Shown: positions 26,490 to 35,080 of the stretch, piece after piece
Layout of the letters: each line of letters starts with the position of its first letter
Numbering within the stretch: the stretch's first letter is position 1
NCBI RefSeq assembly: GCF_900016645.1
Contig: NZ_CDGJ01000032.1
From: Acididesulfobacillus acetoxydans
Lineage (GTDB): Bacteria > Bacillota > Desulfitobacteriia > Desulfitobacteriales > Desulfitobacteriaceae
DNA length: 64,000 nucleotides
Reading direction: 5' to 3' (one strand)
Notes under the pieces: generated by a model
What the model was told of the DNA's origin: nothing
Seen by the model: only the letters and a program-made list of their open reading frames with translations
The model's database searches: none
Program-made: the position numbers and the translations under genes

Positions 26490-26594
26490 TTGACATATGC
26501 CAATAAACGCGGTATGCTTTCCTTGTCAAATAGGCATATGCCATATACCTACCCCCCCATTGAATAGGGGACATACCCCTTGGCCGAAGGGGTA
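26490..26594 (+). promoter_or_regulatory. Promoter and two operator types ahead of the sulfur-respiration cluster
   Basis: TTGACA (26490-26495), 17-bp spacer, TATGCT (26513-26518). The -35 runs into CATATGCC, and a perfect palindrome GGCATATGCC lies at 26533-26542, just past the expected start. Further on, TACCCCTT / AAGGGGTA (26574-26594, 5-nt centre) resembles sites of CsoR/CstR-family repressors; CCTACCCCCCC and AGGGG around 26548-26570 may be a second such site. A CsoR-family gene is encoded at 37911-38249 and shares the first operator type. Regulation by both is inferred. Confidence 0.6.
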
Positions 26595-26599
26595 CTTTT

Positions 26600-26981
26600 G
26601 AACAGCACATACCTACCCATGGAAGGGGGAATAGCGGCGGGGCTGATCGGCCATGTTCATGGTTTTTTGGGCGACCGTATAGGGGACTTTCAACTTCGGC
26701 GCCATGTCCGGCGGTTTGCAGACCTGAGAAGGAGTGTCAGCGGAGCGGCAGGATATGTGAATATACTTACAAGTGAAAAGGGGCTCAGTTGTTTTGGAGC
26801 AAGGCTGAAAGTGAGGTGAAAACGGGGAAGGCGGCACCCGGGAAAGTCATGCCGGCGCCGGCCGGGAAAGGCAGCGTCGGGGAAAAGGAAGGAGTGGGGG
26901 AATGTTTTGCCTTGTTCCAACGTTCAAATAGTCTGAGCAAAAGGTGATGGTATTTCCCAAATGAGGAGTGGGTAAGAAAAG
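26600..26981 (+). other. Long leader or spacer before the trihaem cytochrome gene
   Basis: About 380 bp between the operators and the cytochrome start. Short open frames exist on both strands but have no ribosome binding sites and unlikely composition. I looked for a molybdenum-cofactor riboswitch because the operon encodes a molybdoenzyme and saw none I could defend. Confidence 0.4.
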
Positions 26982-27932
26982 ATGAATGAAAAACGGTGGA
27001 TCCTGTTCACGACGGCGTTTTCAGTAGTGCTGGTTTCGGGCTTGCTGCTGTCAGCGCCGAAAATGGCCGAGGCTGCCTGCGGCGCCTCGACATCCTCCTG
27101 CAAAACCTGCCATGAGGTGCAAGGCAAACTGCCGGTCAATCAAAAAGGGGCTTGGCACACGCAACACGCTTTCGGAGATTTCTGTCAGGCTTGTCACCTG
27201 GGGAACGCTTCGGAAACAGACATGACGAAGGCCCACGTGGGGGTGATCAAAAATCCCCTGACAGAACCCAGTCAAACCTGCGCATCCTGTCACCCCTCGA
27301 ACACTGCGGCTATGGTGGCCAAGTACGGGGGTTCGGCAGGGAGTTCCGGCCCGACCGGTTCGACTCCGGCTTCCGGAGGTACTTCTGCCCCGGCTGCCGG
27401 GAGTTCTTCGACTCCGGCTTCCGGCAGTGCTTCTTCACCGTCTCCGGCCGCGACTCAGGTACCGGCAGTGTCCCAGCCGGGAGCCGCTCAGACTTCGCCC
27501 AGCGCAAATCCGAATTTTGACGTTATCGATTTTAATAAGAACTTTCAGAGCCCGGTTTCGCTCTGGACCATTGTCTTCGGTTTAGTGGACTTAGTAATTC
27601 TTTTGGCCTTGGCGGTTTTGCTCTGGCGTTGGTGGAAGGGAGTTTGGTTGTGGCAGTACTTGAAACCCAGGAACGCGGGTGAGCACCTGGTTAATCTCAA
27701 ACGTGAGTCACCGGAGATTCGGGACATTTTCTATAAACTGCGCGATTGTGAGCCTGAGACTGTGACAGCCGTGGCAGCGCTCTTGAACCGGGGACGCGAG
27801 GGACAAAAATTGCTGCGGACGGTTGCCGGACTATCCCCGGAACTTCTGGACAAACTTCAAGGTCTGCCGGAAACGGACCTGGACCTGATTGTCCGCCTCA
27901 GTAAAGCCGTACGTTCTAAGGAGGGACGCTAA
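26982..27932 (+). CDS. Membrane-anchored trihaem cytochrome c
   Basis: 316 residues. A signal peptide (cleavage near AEAAC) exports an N-terminal domain with three CxxCH haem sites at residues 40-44, 68-72 and 100-104. A low-complexity Ser/Ala/Pro/Thr/Gly linker (about 115-175) leads to one membrane helix (about 193-217), and about 95 residues, helical and charged, lie in the cytoplasm. It could carry electrons between the membrane quinone pool or the downstream molybdoenzyme and another partner. GAGGAG precedes the start, and yeeE-type genes follow at once. Confidence 0.85.
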   Translation: MNEKRWILFTTAFSVVLVSGLLLSAPKMAEAACGASTSSCKTCHEVQGKLPVNQKGAWHTQHAFGDFCQACHLGNASETDMTKAHVGVIKNPLTEPSQTCASCHPSNTAAMVAKYGGSAGSSGPTGSTPASGGTSAPAAGSSSTPASGSASSPSPAATQVPAVSQPGAAQTSPSANPNFDVIDFNKNFQSPVSLWTIVFGLVDLVILLALAVLLWRWWKGVWLWQYLKPRNAGEHLVNLKRESPEIRDIFYKLRDCEPETVTAVAALLNRGREGQKLLRTVAGLSPELLDKLQGLPETDLDLIVRLSKAVRSKEGR

Positions 27933-27933
27933 G

Positions 27934-28461
27934 ATGATTCATGCAGCCATGAAAAAGAAACTTTGGTCGCCCTGGGCGGCTGGTTTTGTGCTGGGATTAA
28001 CCTGTGTGGCTACCTATGTTCTGGCCAATACCACGATAGGTTCTTCAGGCGGACTGGAAAGCATAGACAGCATCTTGGGCAAAGCGTTCCGTTTGCCCTG
28101 GGCCAATACTATGTATTTCCGTTTTCAAATGCCGCCGGTGATCACTTTTCAAATGATGCTCTTCGTAGGCATGCTGTTGGGGTCATTCGTGTCGAGTAAG
28201 TGGTCCCATGATTTCAAACTGAGAGTGATGCCTGAACAGGAATGGAGCCAGAATTTCGGTCCGAGCAAACTGAAACGTTGGGGCATGATGTTCCTGGGCG
28301 GGGTGATCATTGAATATGCGGCTGGGATTGCCGGAGGATGTACCAGCGGCTTGGCGATTTCGGGTTCGATGCAGCTGGCGCCGGCCGGGTTTATCTTTAT
28401 CGTCGGCTTATTTATATCCGGAATCATTACGACCAAAATTCTCTACGGGAGGAATTACTGA
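27934..28461 (+). CDS. YeeE/YedE (TsuA-like) transporter, first half
   Basis: 175 residues with four or five hydrophobic segments. The motif AGGCTSGLAISG, with Cys 136, is the first conserved cysteine region of YeeE/YedE proteins, which pass thiosulfate (TsuA) or reduced selenium/sulfur species through the membrane by Cys relay. Full-length family members contain two such repeats in one chain; here the second repeat is the next gene. GGAGGG precedes the ATG at 27934, and the TGA overlaps the next ATG (TGATG), so the two halves are coupled and probably form one transporter. Confidence 0.88.
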   Translation: MIHAAMKKKLWSPWAAGFVLGLTCVATYVLANTTIGSSGGLESIDSILGKAFRLPWANTMYFRFQMPPVITFQMMLFVGMLLGSFVSSKWSHDFKLRVMPEQEWSQNFGPSKLKRWGMMFLGGVIIEYAAGIAGGCTSGLAISGSMQLAPAGFIFIVGLFISGIITTKILYGRNY

Positions 28462-29072
28462 TGGAAACTTATGTGATTCCGATCTTGCTCGGATTTTTCT
28501 TTGCTCTTACTTTGCAGAAAGCGGGATTGGGGCATTACCACAAAATCGTGAATCAGTTTCGCTTTAAAGACAACACGATTATGAAATATATGCTTACAGG
28601 GATTTCCGTGGGTTTGGTGGGGCTTTATCTCCTTAAGGATCTGGGCGCTCTCAAACTGGATGCCGTAAGCTCAACCTATATCCTGGGTAATCTGGTCGGA
28701 GGTTTGATCTTCGGAGTCGGCATGGCCATGGCCGGCACCTGACCGGGCACATTGATCACAGGTTGTGGTCAAGGAAATCTCGATTATCTCATCCCCGGCC
28801 TTTTGGGATTTCTCACGGGGGGCGTCCTCTTCGGTGAGACCTATCAATCGTTTTTCCTGAAGATCTCGACCTATGCGTCTTACGGACAGAAGACGCTCGG
28901 CGAGTTGCTTGGAGTAAACCATTGGCTTCTCATTTTCATTGTCGTGGGAGGTACGCTCATTTTCTACCTGGCGAGCAAAATCAGCGAGAGCAAGCAGAGG
29001 CGGACGGTTACGGTGAAAGAACAACAGGCGGCCGGGAGCGGACAGGTCCGGGAGAGCGGAACTTCTGCCTGA
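28461..29072 (+). CDS. YeeE/YedE (TsuA-like) transporter, second half, candidate selenoprotein
   Basis: 203 residues if the UGA at 28740-28742 is read through. The family has GMAxAGxCPGT at this place; here it reads GMAMAGT-UGA-PGT, so the codon replaces exactly the conserved Cys (position 94). The frame stays open for 109 codons beyond it and keeps family features (ITGCGQGN, then GFLTGGVLFGE and a membrane helix). If UGA were a stop, the 93-residue product would lack that half, and the downstream part has no ribosome binding site. A hairpin with a GGU loop lies right after the UGA. Start ATG 28461 follows GGGAGGAA. I infer selenocysteine. Selenium genes yqeC/yqeB lie elsewhere in the window; selA/B/C/D are not visible here. 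Confidence 0.82.
28740..28772 (+). promoter_or_regulatory. Candidate bacterial SECIS element
   Basis: After the UGA (28740-28742) and 9 nt, TTGATCAC (28752-28759) pairs over 8 bp with GTGGTCAA (28765-28772, one G-U) around the loop AGGTT. Bacterial selenocysteine insertion elements are hairpins just 3' of UGA with a small apical loop containing G-G-U, about 16-37 nt from the codon; here the loop starts 17 nt after it. Confidence 0.72.
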
Positions 29073-29088
29073 AAGGGGGACAGCGAAG

Positions 29089-31296
29089 GTGCCAAAAATC
29101 TACACGTGGGATCAACTCTTTAGCAGAAGACAATTTATCAAGGGCGGACTGGCGGCGGCCGCGTTTGGCGCAGCGGCGGGTTCCGGGCTGCTTCAGCCGA
29201 AGCCGGGTTTGGGAGATGCCCAGAGTACGGTGACATCCACGTTGAGCGGGACTAAATACGTCTACACCATCTGTGAACAGTGTGTCTGGCGCTGCGGTGT
29301 CATTGCCCGGGTAGAGAACGGGGTGGTGCGCAAACTGGAAGGAAACCCGGATCACCCGAACAATGCCGGTAAACTCTGCCCGCGCGGCAACGCCGGAATC
29401 GAGACTTTATACAGTCCGAGCCGGGTGAAGTTTCCCTTAATCCGCGCCGGTGCCAGGGGAAGCGGCCTGTGGCGCAGAGCCTCCTGGGATGAGGCTTTAA
29501 CTTATACGGCCGGGCAGATGAAGAAAATCAAGGACAAATACGGTGCCAAGGCTATGATCTTCAACTCTACGGATAACTTGTCCCAACCGTTCTTTGAGAC
29601 GTTGCTAAAAGCTTACGGAACCCCCAATTACGGAACCCAACGCAGTCTCTGCTTCAATTCCATGACCACAGGCTTTCTCTACACCTATGGAGTTGCTCAG
29701 CCGGGGACAGATTATGCCAATTGCAACTATATGATTTTCTCGGGCCGTAATTTGGCGGAAGGAATCTCCAACATTGAAACTCAGGAAATGATTGACATGG
29801 TGGCCCGCGGGGCCAAAGTGGTGGTGCTTGATCCGCGCTTCACGAAGACGGCGGCCAAAGCGGAGTGGCTGCCGATCCGGCCGGGAACCGATTTGGCTTT
29901 TTTCCTCGCCTTAATCAACGTCTTGGTCAACGAAAAGCTCTATGACGTCAAGTTTGTCTCCCAGTACACTCAGGGATTTGATGAATTGACCAAGGAAGTG
30001 GCCACCTATACCCCCCAATGGGCTGAGGTTCAAACGGAGATTCCGGCGGGAACGATTCGCCGGATTGCCCGGGAATTCGCGGCCAGTGCTCCGGCGGCCA
30101 TTGCCCATCCCAATTGGCGCACCTCGAACTTCCTGAATTCTTTCCAGGCGGAACGGGCTATTGCCGTGCTCAATGCCCTGGTGGGGAACTGGGCCAAGCC
30201 GGGAGGACTTATTCCGGACCAGTCTATCAATACGGCCAAGCTGGGGACCCTGTCTCATCCCTCTTATCCGGCGGCGGTAGGCATGCGTTTGGACGGAGTG
30301 CCCTGGCAATTTCCGATGGTGCCGCTGGCTTACGGTGTCCTGCAAGTAATGAGGGACAATATTCTCACGGGCAAGCCTTATCAGGCTAAGGGCTGGCTTA
30401 TCTCCCGGCAGAACCCGGTATTGTCGATTCCGGAACGGCAGAAGACGATCAATGCCATAATGAAATTGGATTTCATAGGGGTCATCGACATTATGGCGAA
30501 TGACACCGCCTATTATGCCGATGTCATTTTGCCTGAATCCAGTTATTTAGAGCGCTACGACGGACTTGTGCCGATCGGTGATGAGATCTTTATCAGGCAG
30601 CCGGTGATCAAGCCGCTTTATGATACGAAGAGCAGCTTGATGATTTACAAAGAACTGGCGGTCAAATTGGGATTAGGGGATTTTCTGCCTTACCAGGATG
30701 AAAAGGACCTTTTGGTACAGCAGCTGAAACCTTACACGGTGAGCCTGGAGGAATTGGAACGGAAAGGGCACTACCGGGTGCCTAACTTTAAAGAAGATCA
30801 CTCCAAAGACTTTGCTTTTCAAACCTCCAGCGGCAAGATCGAGATCGCCTCAGGCATCATGGCGCAGATGGGTAAAAAGGCGGTTCCGACTTGGGAGGCT
30901 CCGCCGAAACCCGGGCCGGATCAATTCTATCTTTTGACAGGCAAGACGGCGCAGCACTCTCAGATGTTTACGCAAGACAACCGTTGGCTCTTGGAGATTT
31001 TTCCGGAAAACAAGGCTTGGCTGCACACAACGGTGGCAAGAAAGTTAGGGGTCAAGACTGACGATGAGGTCATCATTGAGAGTGAAGTGGGAAAAATTCG
31101 GATTAAGGCTTATGTGACGGAGGGCATCCGGCCGGACAGTGTTTTCATGGTCGGGGGCTTCGGGCACGTCAGTAAAGGGCTGCACTTTGCTTACGGGCGG
31201 GGTGCCAGCGATTCGGCGCTGCACAAATCCTTGGCCGATCCGATTTCCGGTTCGTCGGCTTTGAGCCAGACCTTTGTCAGAGTAAGCAAGGCCTAG
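29089..31296 (+). CDS. Molybdopterin oxidoreductase catalytic subunit, PsrA/PhsA type
   Basis: 735 residues. Twin-arginine signal SRRQFIKGG near residues 13-20 indicates export in folded form. A [4Fe-4S] site follows (Cys 62, 65, 69 and 97, the last in CPRG). Cys 188 in RSLCFNSM is the likely Mo ligand. Cys at this place is usual for polysulfide, thiosulfate and related reductases of the DMSO-reductase family, and with the PsrB- and NrfD-type genes downstream the complex is psrABC-like. The substrate (polysulfide, thiosulfate, tetrathionate or other) cannot be told from motifs. GTG start at 29089 behind GGGGG. Confidence 0.88.
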   Translation: MPKIYTWDQLFSRRQFIKGGLAAAAFGAAAGSGLLQPKPGLGDAQSTVTSTLSGTKYVYTICEQCVWRCGVIARVENGVVRKLEGNPDHPNNAGKLCPRGNAGIETLYSPSRVKFPLIRAGARGSGLWRRASWDEALTYTAGQMKKIKDKYGAKAMIFNSTDNLSQPFFETLLKAYGTPNYGTQRSLCFNSMTTGFLYTYGVAQPGTDYANCNYMIFSGRNLAEGISNIETQEMIDMVARGAKVVVLDPRFTKTAAKAEWLPIRPGTDLAFFLALINVLVNEKLYDVKFVSQYTQGFDELTKEVATYTPQWAEVQTEIPAGTIRRIAREFAASAPAAIAHPNWRTSNFLNSFQAERAIAVLNALVGNWAKPGGLIPDQSINTAKLGTLSHPSYPAAVGMRLDGVPWQFPMVPLAYGVLQVMRDNILTGKPYQAKGWLISRQNPVLSIPERQKTINAIMKLDFIGVIDIMANDTAYYADVILPESSYLERYDGLVPIGDEIFIRQPVIKPLYDTKSSLMIYKELAVKLGLGDFLPYQDEKDLLVQQLKPYTVSLEELERKGHYRVPNFKEDHSKDFAFQTSSGKIEIASGIMAQMGKKAVPTWEAPPKPGPDQFYLLTGKTAQHSQMFTQDNRWLLEIFPENKAWLHTTVARKLGVKTDDEVIIESEVGKIRIKAYVTEGIRPDSVFMVGGFGHVSKGLHFAYGRGASDSALHKSLADPISGSSALSQTFVRVSKA

Positions 31297-31365
31297 CCGG
31301 GAGCGGAAAGTCTTCAAACCATGCCGTTTTGTGCCTCGAGCGAAGCGAAAGGAATGTTTATAAAA

Positions 31366-31941
31366 ATGACAGTTCGCATGGGTTTTGTAATCATCACCTC
31401 GCGCTGTATCGATTGCGATGCCTGTATGGTGGCTTGCCGGGCGGAAAATGAGGTGCCGATCGGTTTCACGCGCAACTGGGTGAGAGACAGCGGCGCCGTA
31501 GGCAAGTTTCCCATCGTCAAGCAAATGTTTGAGCCAGGTAATTGCATGCATTGTGAAAAGCCCAGCTGCCTCTCGGTCTGCCCGACCGGGGCCACTTATA
31601 AGCGCGCGGACGGGATCGTGCTTGTTGATGATACCAAATGTATCGGCTGTAAATACTGTATTGAGGCCTGTCCCTACGATGCCCGTTTTCTTAACCCGGT
31701 GACGGGTAAGGCCGACAAATGCACCTTCTGCTTGCAACGTTTGGAGCAAGGGCTGAAACCGGCTTGCGTGCAAACCTGTTTGGGCAAGGCTCGCCATTCG
31801 GGCGACTTAAATGATCCGGAAAGCGTGGTCTCCAAGCTTTTGAACCGCTATCCGGCTCGTCAGCTGAGCCCGGACGCGGGCACAAGACCGAATATCTACT
31901 ATATTGACGTACCGGTGGCAGAAATTCCATCGGGAACGTGA
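31366..31941 (+). CDS. Four-cluster ferredoxin subunit, PsrB type
   Basis: 191 residues carrying 16 cysteines grouped as CIDCDACMVAC, CMHCEKPSCLSVCP, CIGCKYCIEACP and CTFC...C..TC, the ligand pattern for four [4Fe-4S] clusters as in PsrB/PhsB/DmsB. It should pass electrons from the NrfD-like membrane subunit to the Mo subunit, outside the membrane. The ATG at 31366 is chosen; a frame-matching ATG at 31354 lies too close to the AAAGGA signal and 31321 has no signal. Confidence 0.9.
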   Translation: MTVRMGFVIITSRCIDCDACMVACRAENEVPIGFTRNWVRDSGAVGKFPIVKQMFEPGNCMHCEKPSCLSVCPTGATYKRADGIVLVDDTKCIGCKYCIEACPYDARFLNPVTGKADKCTFCLQRLEQGLKPACVQTCLGKARHSGDLNDPESVVSKLLNRYPARQLSPDAGTRPNIYYIDVPVAEIPSGT

Positions 31942-31959
31942 GGCCGGGAGGAGAATGTT

Positions 31960-32865
31960 ATGCACACCGAAGTGACCTGGGGGCTGCTTATTGTCGTCTA
32001 TCTCTTTACCGCCGGGGTCAGTGCCGGGGCCATGGTGGCTTCGAATGCCGCTTTTTTGCTGGGGGGAGACCGCTACGAAAGGGTGGCCCGCTGGGGAGCG
32101 TATCTGGCGCCTTTCCCGATTGCTTTCGGGACGGGTGTCCTCTTATTGGATCTCGGCAGTCCCCTCAATTTTTTCCGCCTGTTTATGACCTTGCAGTATA
32201 AATCGCCCATGTCCTGGGGCAGTTGGGCGATCCTGCTCTTTACGCTTCTGTCTTTAGTCTATCTCTATCTCTGGCTTCCGCCGCGCTACCAAATCGGACA
32301 CGTCATAAAAAGGGTACGGGTCTGGCAAGGAGGCTTGGCGAAAGGGATGCCGATTTTGGCGGTGAGTGTGGCATCTTACACAGGGGTCTTGCTCAACGCC
32401 GCCGACAGGCCTTTGTGGCAAATCGCCTTGCTGCCGGAACTGTTTTTGGTGTCTGCCATGTCCACAGGGGTAGCTGCGGTTGGCGTCGCGGTGGCCTTGA
32501 GTCGACGCTGGCGGGCGAACCACGAGGAGAAGCGTTCCTTGGCCCTGGTCGATATTGTTTTGGTGGGGATCGAGTTGCTTATATTTGGAGCGATGATGAT
32601 CGACTCGCAAATCGGAACTTTAAACCAGCAGTTGGCTTACGCCGTCTTGTGGACGGGGAGCTATGCGGCGACCTTCTGGATCATGATTATGCTTTTGGGT
32701 CTGGTCGTTCCCTTGATCCTGAAAATCGTGGAAGTCAGGGGCAGGTTGTCTTGGAAATGGACTGAACGGGTGGGCTTAGGCAGCAGTCTCTTAGTGCTGG
32801 TGGGCGGTTTTTTCGTGCGCTATGTGATTACCTATGCCGGACAGATGACCGGTTGGCTGCGTTAG
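31960..32865 (+). CDS. NrfD/PsrC-type membrane subunit
   Basis: 301 residues with eight hydrophobic segments. The opening VTWGLLIVVYLFTAGVSAGA is the usual first helix of NrfD-like quinol-interacting subunits. It anchors the psrAB-like pair in the membrane and exchanges electrons with menaquinone. Start is 18 nt after the PsrB-type gene, behind GGGAGGAG. The three genes make a complete psrABC-like unit. The frame ends before a 230-bp gap that contains a short direct repeat (GGAGGTTCGG-TCCAAGGT twice). Confidence 0.9.
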   Translation: MHTEVTWGLLIVVYLFTAGVSAGAMVASNAAFLLGGDRYERVARWGAYLAPFPIAFGTGVLLLDLGSPLNFFRLFMTLQYKSPMSWGSWAILLFTLLSLVYLYLWLPPRYQIGHVIKRVRVWQGGLAKGMPILAVSVASYTGVLLNAADRPLWQIALLPELFLVSAMSTGVAAVGVAVALSRRWRANHEEKRSLALVDIVLVGIELLIFGAMMIDSQIGTLNQQLAYAVLWTGSYAATFWIMIMLLGLVVPLILKIVEVRGRLSWKWTERVGLGSSLLVLVGGFFVRYVITYAGQMTGWLR

Positions 32866-33094
32866 AATTTCGGGTGGAAGGCGCCGGAGGTTCGGATCCA
32901 AGGTCGCTGGAGGTTCGGGTCCAAGGTTAGGTTTAGACCACAGGTGTCGGGTCACGACGGAGTGTGGCTGCCGGGCAGCGCCGGACCTCGCGCGAGAAAG
33001 GGCTTTGGACCTCGGGCGAGAGGTACCGAGCACGTGAGGTTGCCTCGGACTGCCCGGGCGCAAGCGTGAAAGGACGGGGGAAGGAGGGAACAGC

Positions 33095-33526
33095 ATGGCA
33101 CGGGACTGGACCCGAAGAGATGTCTTGAAAATGGGTAAAGGGGCCCTTGTGGCAGCCGGGCTTCTCTCCTTGTATCCGGTCACGCGTTACCTCGGCAGCC
33201 GTGAGGATGCGGTTGCCTCTCCCCTCATTTCTTTCAAGGGCGAATTGAAAAAGGGTGCTCCGTGGCAGAATATACCCCAGACGAGGGTTTGGCTGCGCCT
33301 GGTGAGCGGGGGCTATCAAGCCATTCTGGCTACCTGTACCCATTTGGGCTGTGAGGTCCGGTATTATCCCGAGCGGCGGGAGTGGCGCTGTCCTTGCCAC
33401 GGCAGTGTCTATGACGAAGACGGCCGGCCGATCCGCGGCCCGGCTCCCCTGCCCTTGCCCCGGGTGGCGGTTCAGCCGGCAGGGAATGGATCGTTAGAGA
33501 TCGATACCTCGCGGAAACTGAACTGA
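33095..33526 (+). CDS. Rieske iron-sulfur protein
   Basis: 143 residues. Starts with a twin-arginine stretch (TRRDVLKMGKGAL) and one hydrophobic anchor, then the Rieske fold with the two cluster motifs CTHLGC (about 86) and CPCHGS (about 105), each giving one Cys and one His to the [2Fe-2S] centre, and the conserved GPAPLPL loop. Quinol-oxidising subunit of a b6f/bc-type complex with the three genes that follow. GGGAGGGAA precedes the start. Confidence 0.92.
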   Translation: MARDWTRRDVLKMGKGALVAAGLLSLYPVTRYLGSREDAVASPLISFKGELKKGAPWQNIPQTRVWLRLVSGGYQAILATCTHLGCEVRYYPERREWRCPCHGSVYDEDGRPIRGPAPLPLPRVAVQPAGNGSLEIDTSRKLN

Positions 33527-33616
33527 AGCCTGAAGTGCCGGGATGGAGGTGCGAGGCGGCCAAGCGCGAGGGGTATTGTGCCAGGAGTAATCCACAAGGT
33601 GAGAGGGACGCGAGGT

Positions 33617-33817
33617 ACACGGTGCAAGGAGCAAGGCGCTAAGTGACTGAGGCGTGAGACGCACGGTGCAAGGAGCAAGGCGCAAAGTGACAGGGGCGTG
33701 AGATACATGGTGCAAAACGCGAAAACCCGGTGGATAAGGGTCTGAGCGCCGGCGATATGATAGGACCGGGAGCGGGTAAGGTCAAGAGCGGGTAAGGTCA
33801 AGAGCCGGTAAGGTAAG
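33617..33817 (+). repeat. Two short tandem repeats between the Rieske and cytochrome b genes
   Basis: A 44-bp unit beginning ACGGTGCAAGGAGCAAGGCG occurs twice plus a partial third (about 33617-33716). A separate 16-bp unit, GAGCGGGTAAGGTCAA, occurs three times (about 33770-33817), the last copy altered. They fill most of a 306-bp gap inside what is otherwise a tight cytochrome operon, so spacing here is probably variable between strains. Confidence 0.85.
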
Positions 33818-33832
33818 GAGTCGGCACAGCAG

Positions 33833-34459
33833 ATGGCACAGAAACGCGGCTTTCTCAATCATATTCGACCTCGTGGGGTTTCGGAAAAGGCTATGTCTTT
33901 CGGCTATACATTTTGCTTGGGAGGGGTATCGTTCCTCGCCTTTGTCGTGCTCGGTTTCACCGGGATCTTGCTTATGTTCCATTATCTTCCTGGTGAAAAG
34001 AGCGGATATGCCAGTGTTACCACCTTGGCTTCCGTGATCCCTTTCGGCGGCTTGATCCGCGACTTGCATTTCTGGGCCGGGCAGGTCATGGTCATCAGCG
34101 TCAGTTTGCATATGGTGCGCGTCGTGAAGACCAAATCTTACCGCCCCCCTAAAGAGTGGAATTGGCTGGTCGGAATGAGTTTATTGGTCCTGACTCTGGT
34201 GTTGGATTTTACCGGTTACTTGTTGCGTGGTTCTCAGGAAAGCGGAGCGGCGGCGGCTGTGGCCGTCCATATCCTCACGTTGCTGCCGGGTATCGGCCGG
34301 CCGCTTGCCCAAATGTTTCTGGGAGGGGCGTCCGCAGCCAACAGCAGCACGCTGATGGTCTATGTTTGGCATTGTGTGGCCTTGCCTTTTCTGGCTCTGT
34401 GGTTACAGATGTTTCACTTCTGGAAAATCAGGAAAGACGGGGGAGTTCGGCCGCTGTGA
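33833..34459 (+). CDS. Cytochrome b6-type subunit
   Basis: 208 residues with four membrane helices, matching the N-terminal (b6) part of cytochrome b. Haem-ligand histidines lie in the second helix (DLHFWAGQVMVISVSLHMVR, 13 residues between them) and in the fourth (WHCVALPFLALWLQMFHFW). The PxxW-like region is absent here, as expected for a split cytochrome b. It precedes a short subunit IV-like protein. Confidence 0.88.
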   Translation: MAQKRGFLNHIRPRGVSEKAMSFGYTFCLGGVSFLAFVVLGFTGILLMFHYLPGEKSGYASVTTLASVIPFGGLIRDLHFWAGQVMVISVSLHMVRVVKTKSYRPPKEWNWLVGMSLLVLTLVLDFTGYLLRGSQESGAAAAVAVHILTLLPGIGRPLAQMFLGGASAANSSTLMVYVWHCVALPFLALWLQMFHFWKIRKDGGVRPL

Positions 34460-34696
34460 GGGAGGAGAAGGGCGTTTCCGTTCCCGGGCAGACAACATTA
34501 TTCAGGAAAAGGCTCGGTATATTCAGAGAAAATGTCAGGAATTTGGCTGTTATGTGATGAAGATGGCTGTTCTCGGCTGGAGGAAGACGGGTGTTCCTAA
34601 GGGGTGGGGAGTGTCGATGCAGGAGGAAGTGTCCGTGCAGGAGGGCGTCCGGCCAAAGGGAAGCGGGAGGACGTGTTCACGTGGGAGGGAGTGCCC

Positions 34697-35071
34697 ATGA
34701 AGACCGCTGATGGCGAGGGTGAACGACAAATTAATTTCAGTTGGCCTGAGCGGGAGATGCTGGCCGGTTTGGTATTTCTTGCAGCGCTGATTCTGGTGTC
34801 CGCCTTATTCCCGGCTGCGGTGGGGACGGGACCCCAAGCGCCGTTGCTCCGGCACGCGGCGGCACCTTGGATCTTCGGGCCGATCCAAGTGCTGCTGCTC
34901 TATGTTCCGCCTCTGGTAGGGGCTTGGCTCATTCCGGGTGTTTTTGCGGCTTTCTTGTTCCTCTTTCCTTGGTTGAGCAAGGGACGGGGGGCACGGCCCG
35001 CGCTTTACTTCTTTGCCTTCTTCGTCGGGGCGGTCCTGGTTCTTTTGGCAATGTACGTTTGGCTCGGGTAG
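34697..35071 (+). CDS. Cytochrome b6f subunit IV-like protein
   Basis: 124 residues with three hydrophobic segments. APWIFGPIQVLLLYVPPLVG resembles the subunit IV/cytochrome b C-terminal segment in which a PxWxF region precedes a membrane helix and a Tyr-Val-Pro-Pro-Leu motif. The classical PEWY quinol-site motif is not obvious. ATG at 34697 follows GGGAGGGAG; the frame extends upstream to 34604 without good evidence. It follows cytochrome b by 240 bp. Confidence 0.72.
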   Translation: MKTADGEGERQINFSWPEREMLAGLVFLAALILVSALFPAAVGTGPQAPLLRHAAAPWIFGPIQVLLLYVPPLVGAWLIPGVFAAFLFLFPWLSKGRGARPALYFFAFFVGAVLVLLAMYVWLG

Positions 35072-35080
35072 GGGATAGCA

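Noticed and set aside
26580..26819. 79-codon frame in the leader of the sulfur cluster
   Set aside because: No ribosome binding site, overlap with operator sequences and an unlikely composition; a minus-strand frame here is no better.
26595..26981. Molybdenum-cofactor riboswitch before the molybdoenzyme operon
   Set aside because: I could not find the conserved core or a matching expression platform.
28740..28742. The UGA as an ordinary stop splitting the YeeE gene into two genes
   Set aside because: It replaces a conserved Cys, the frame continues with conserved sequence, the downstream part has no ribosome binding site, and a SECIS-like hairpin follows. Sequencing error remains possible but would need to hit exactly this codon.
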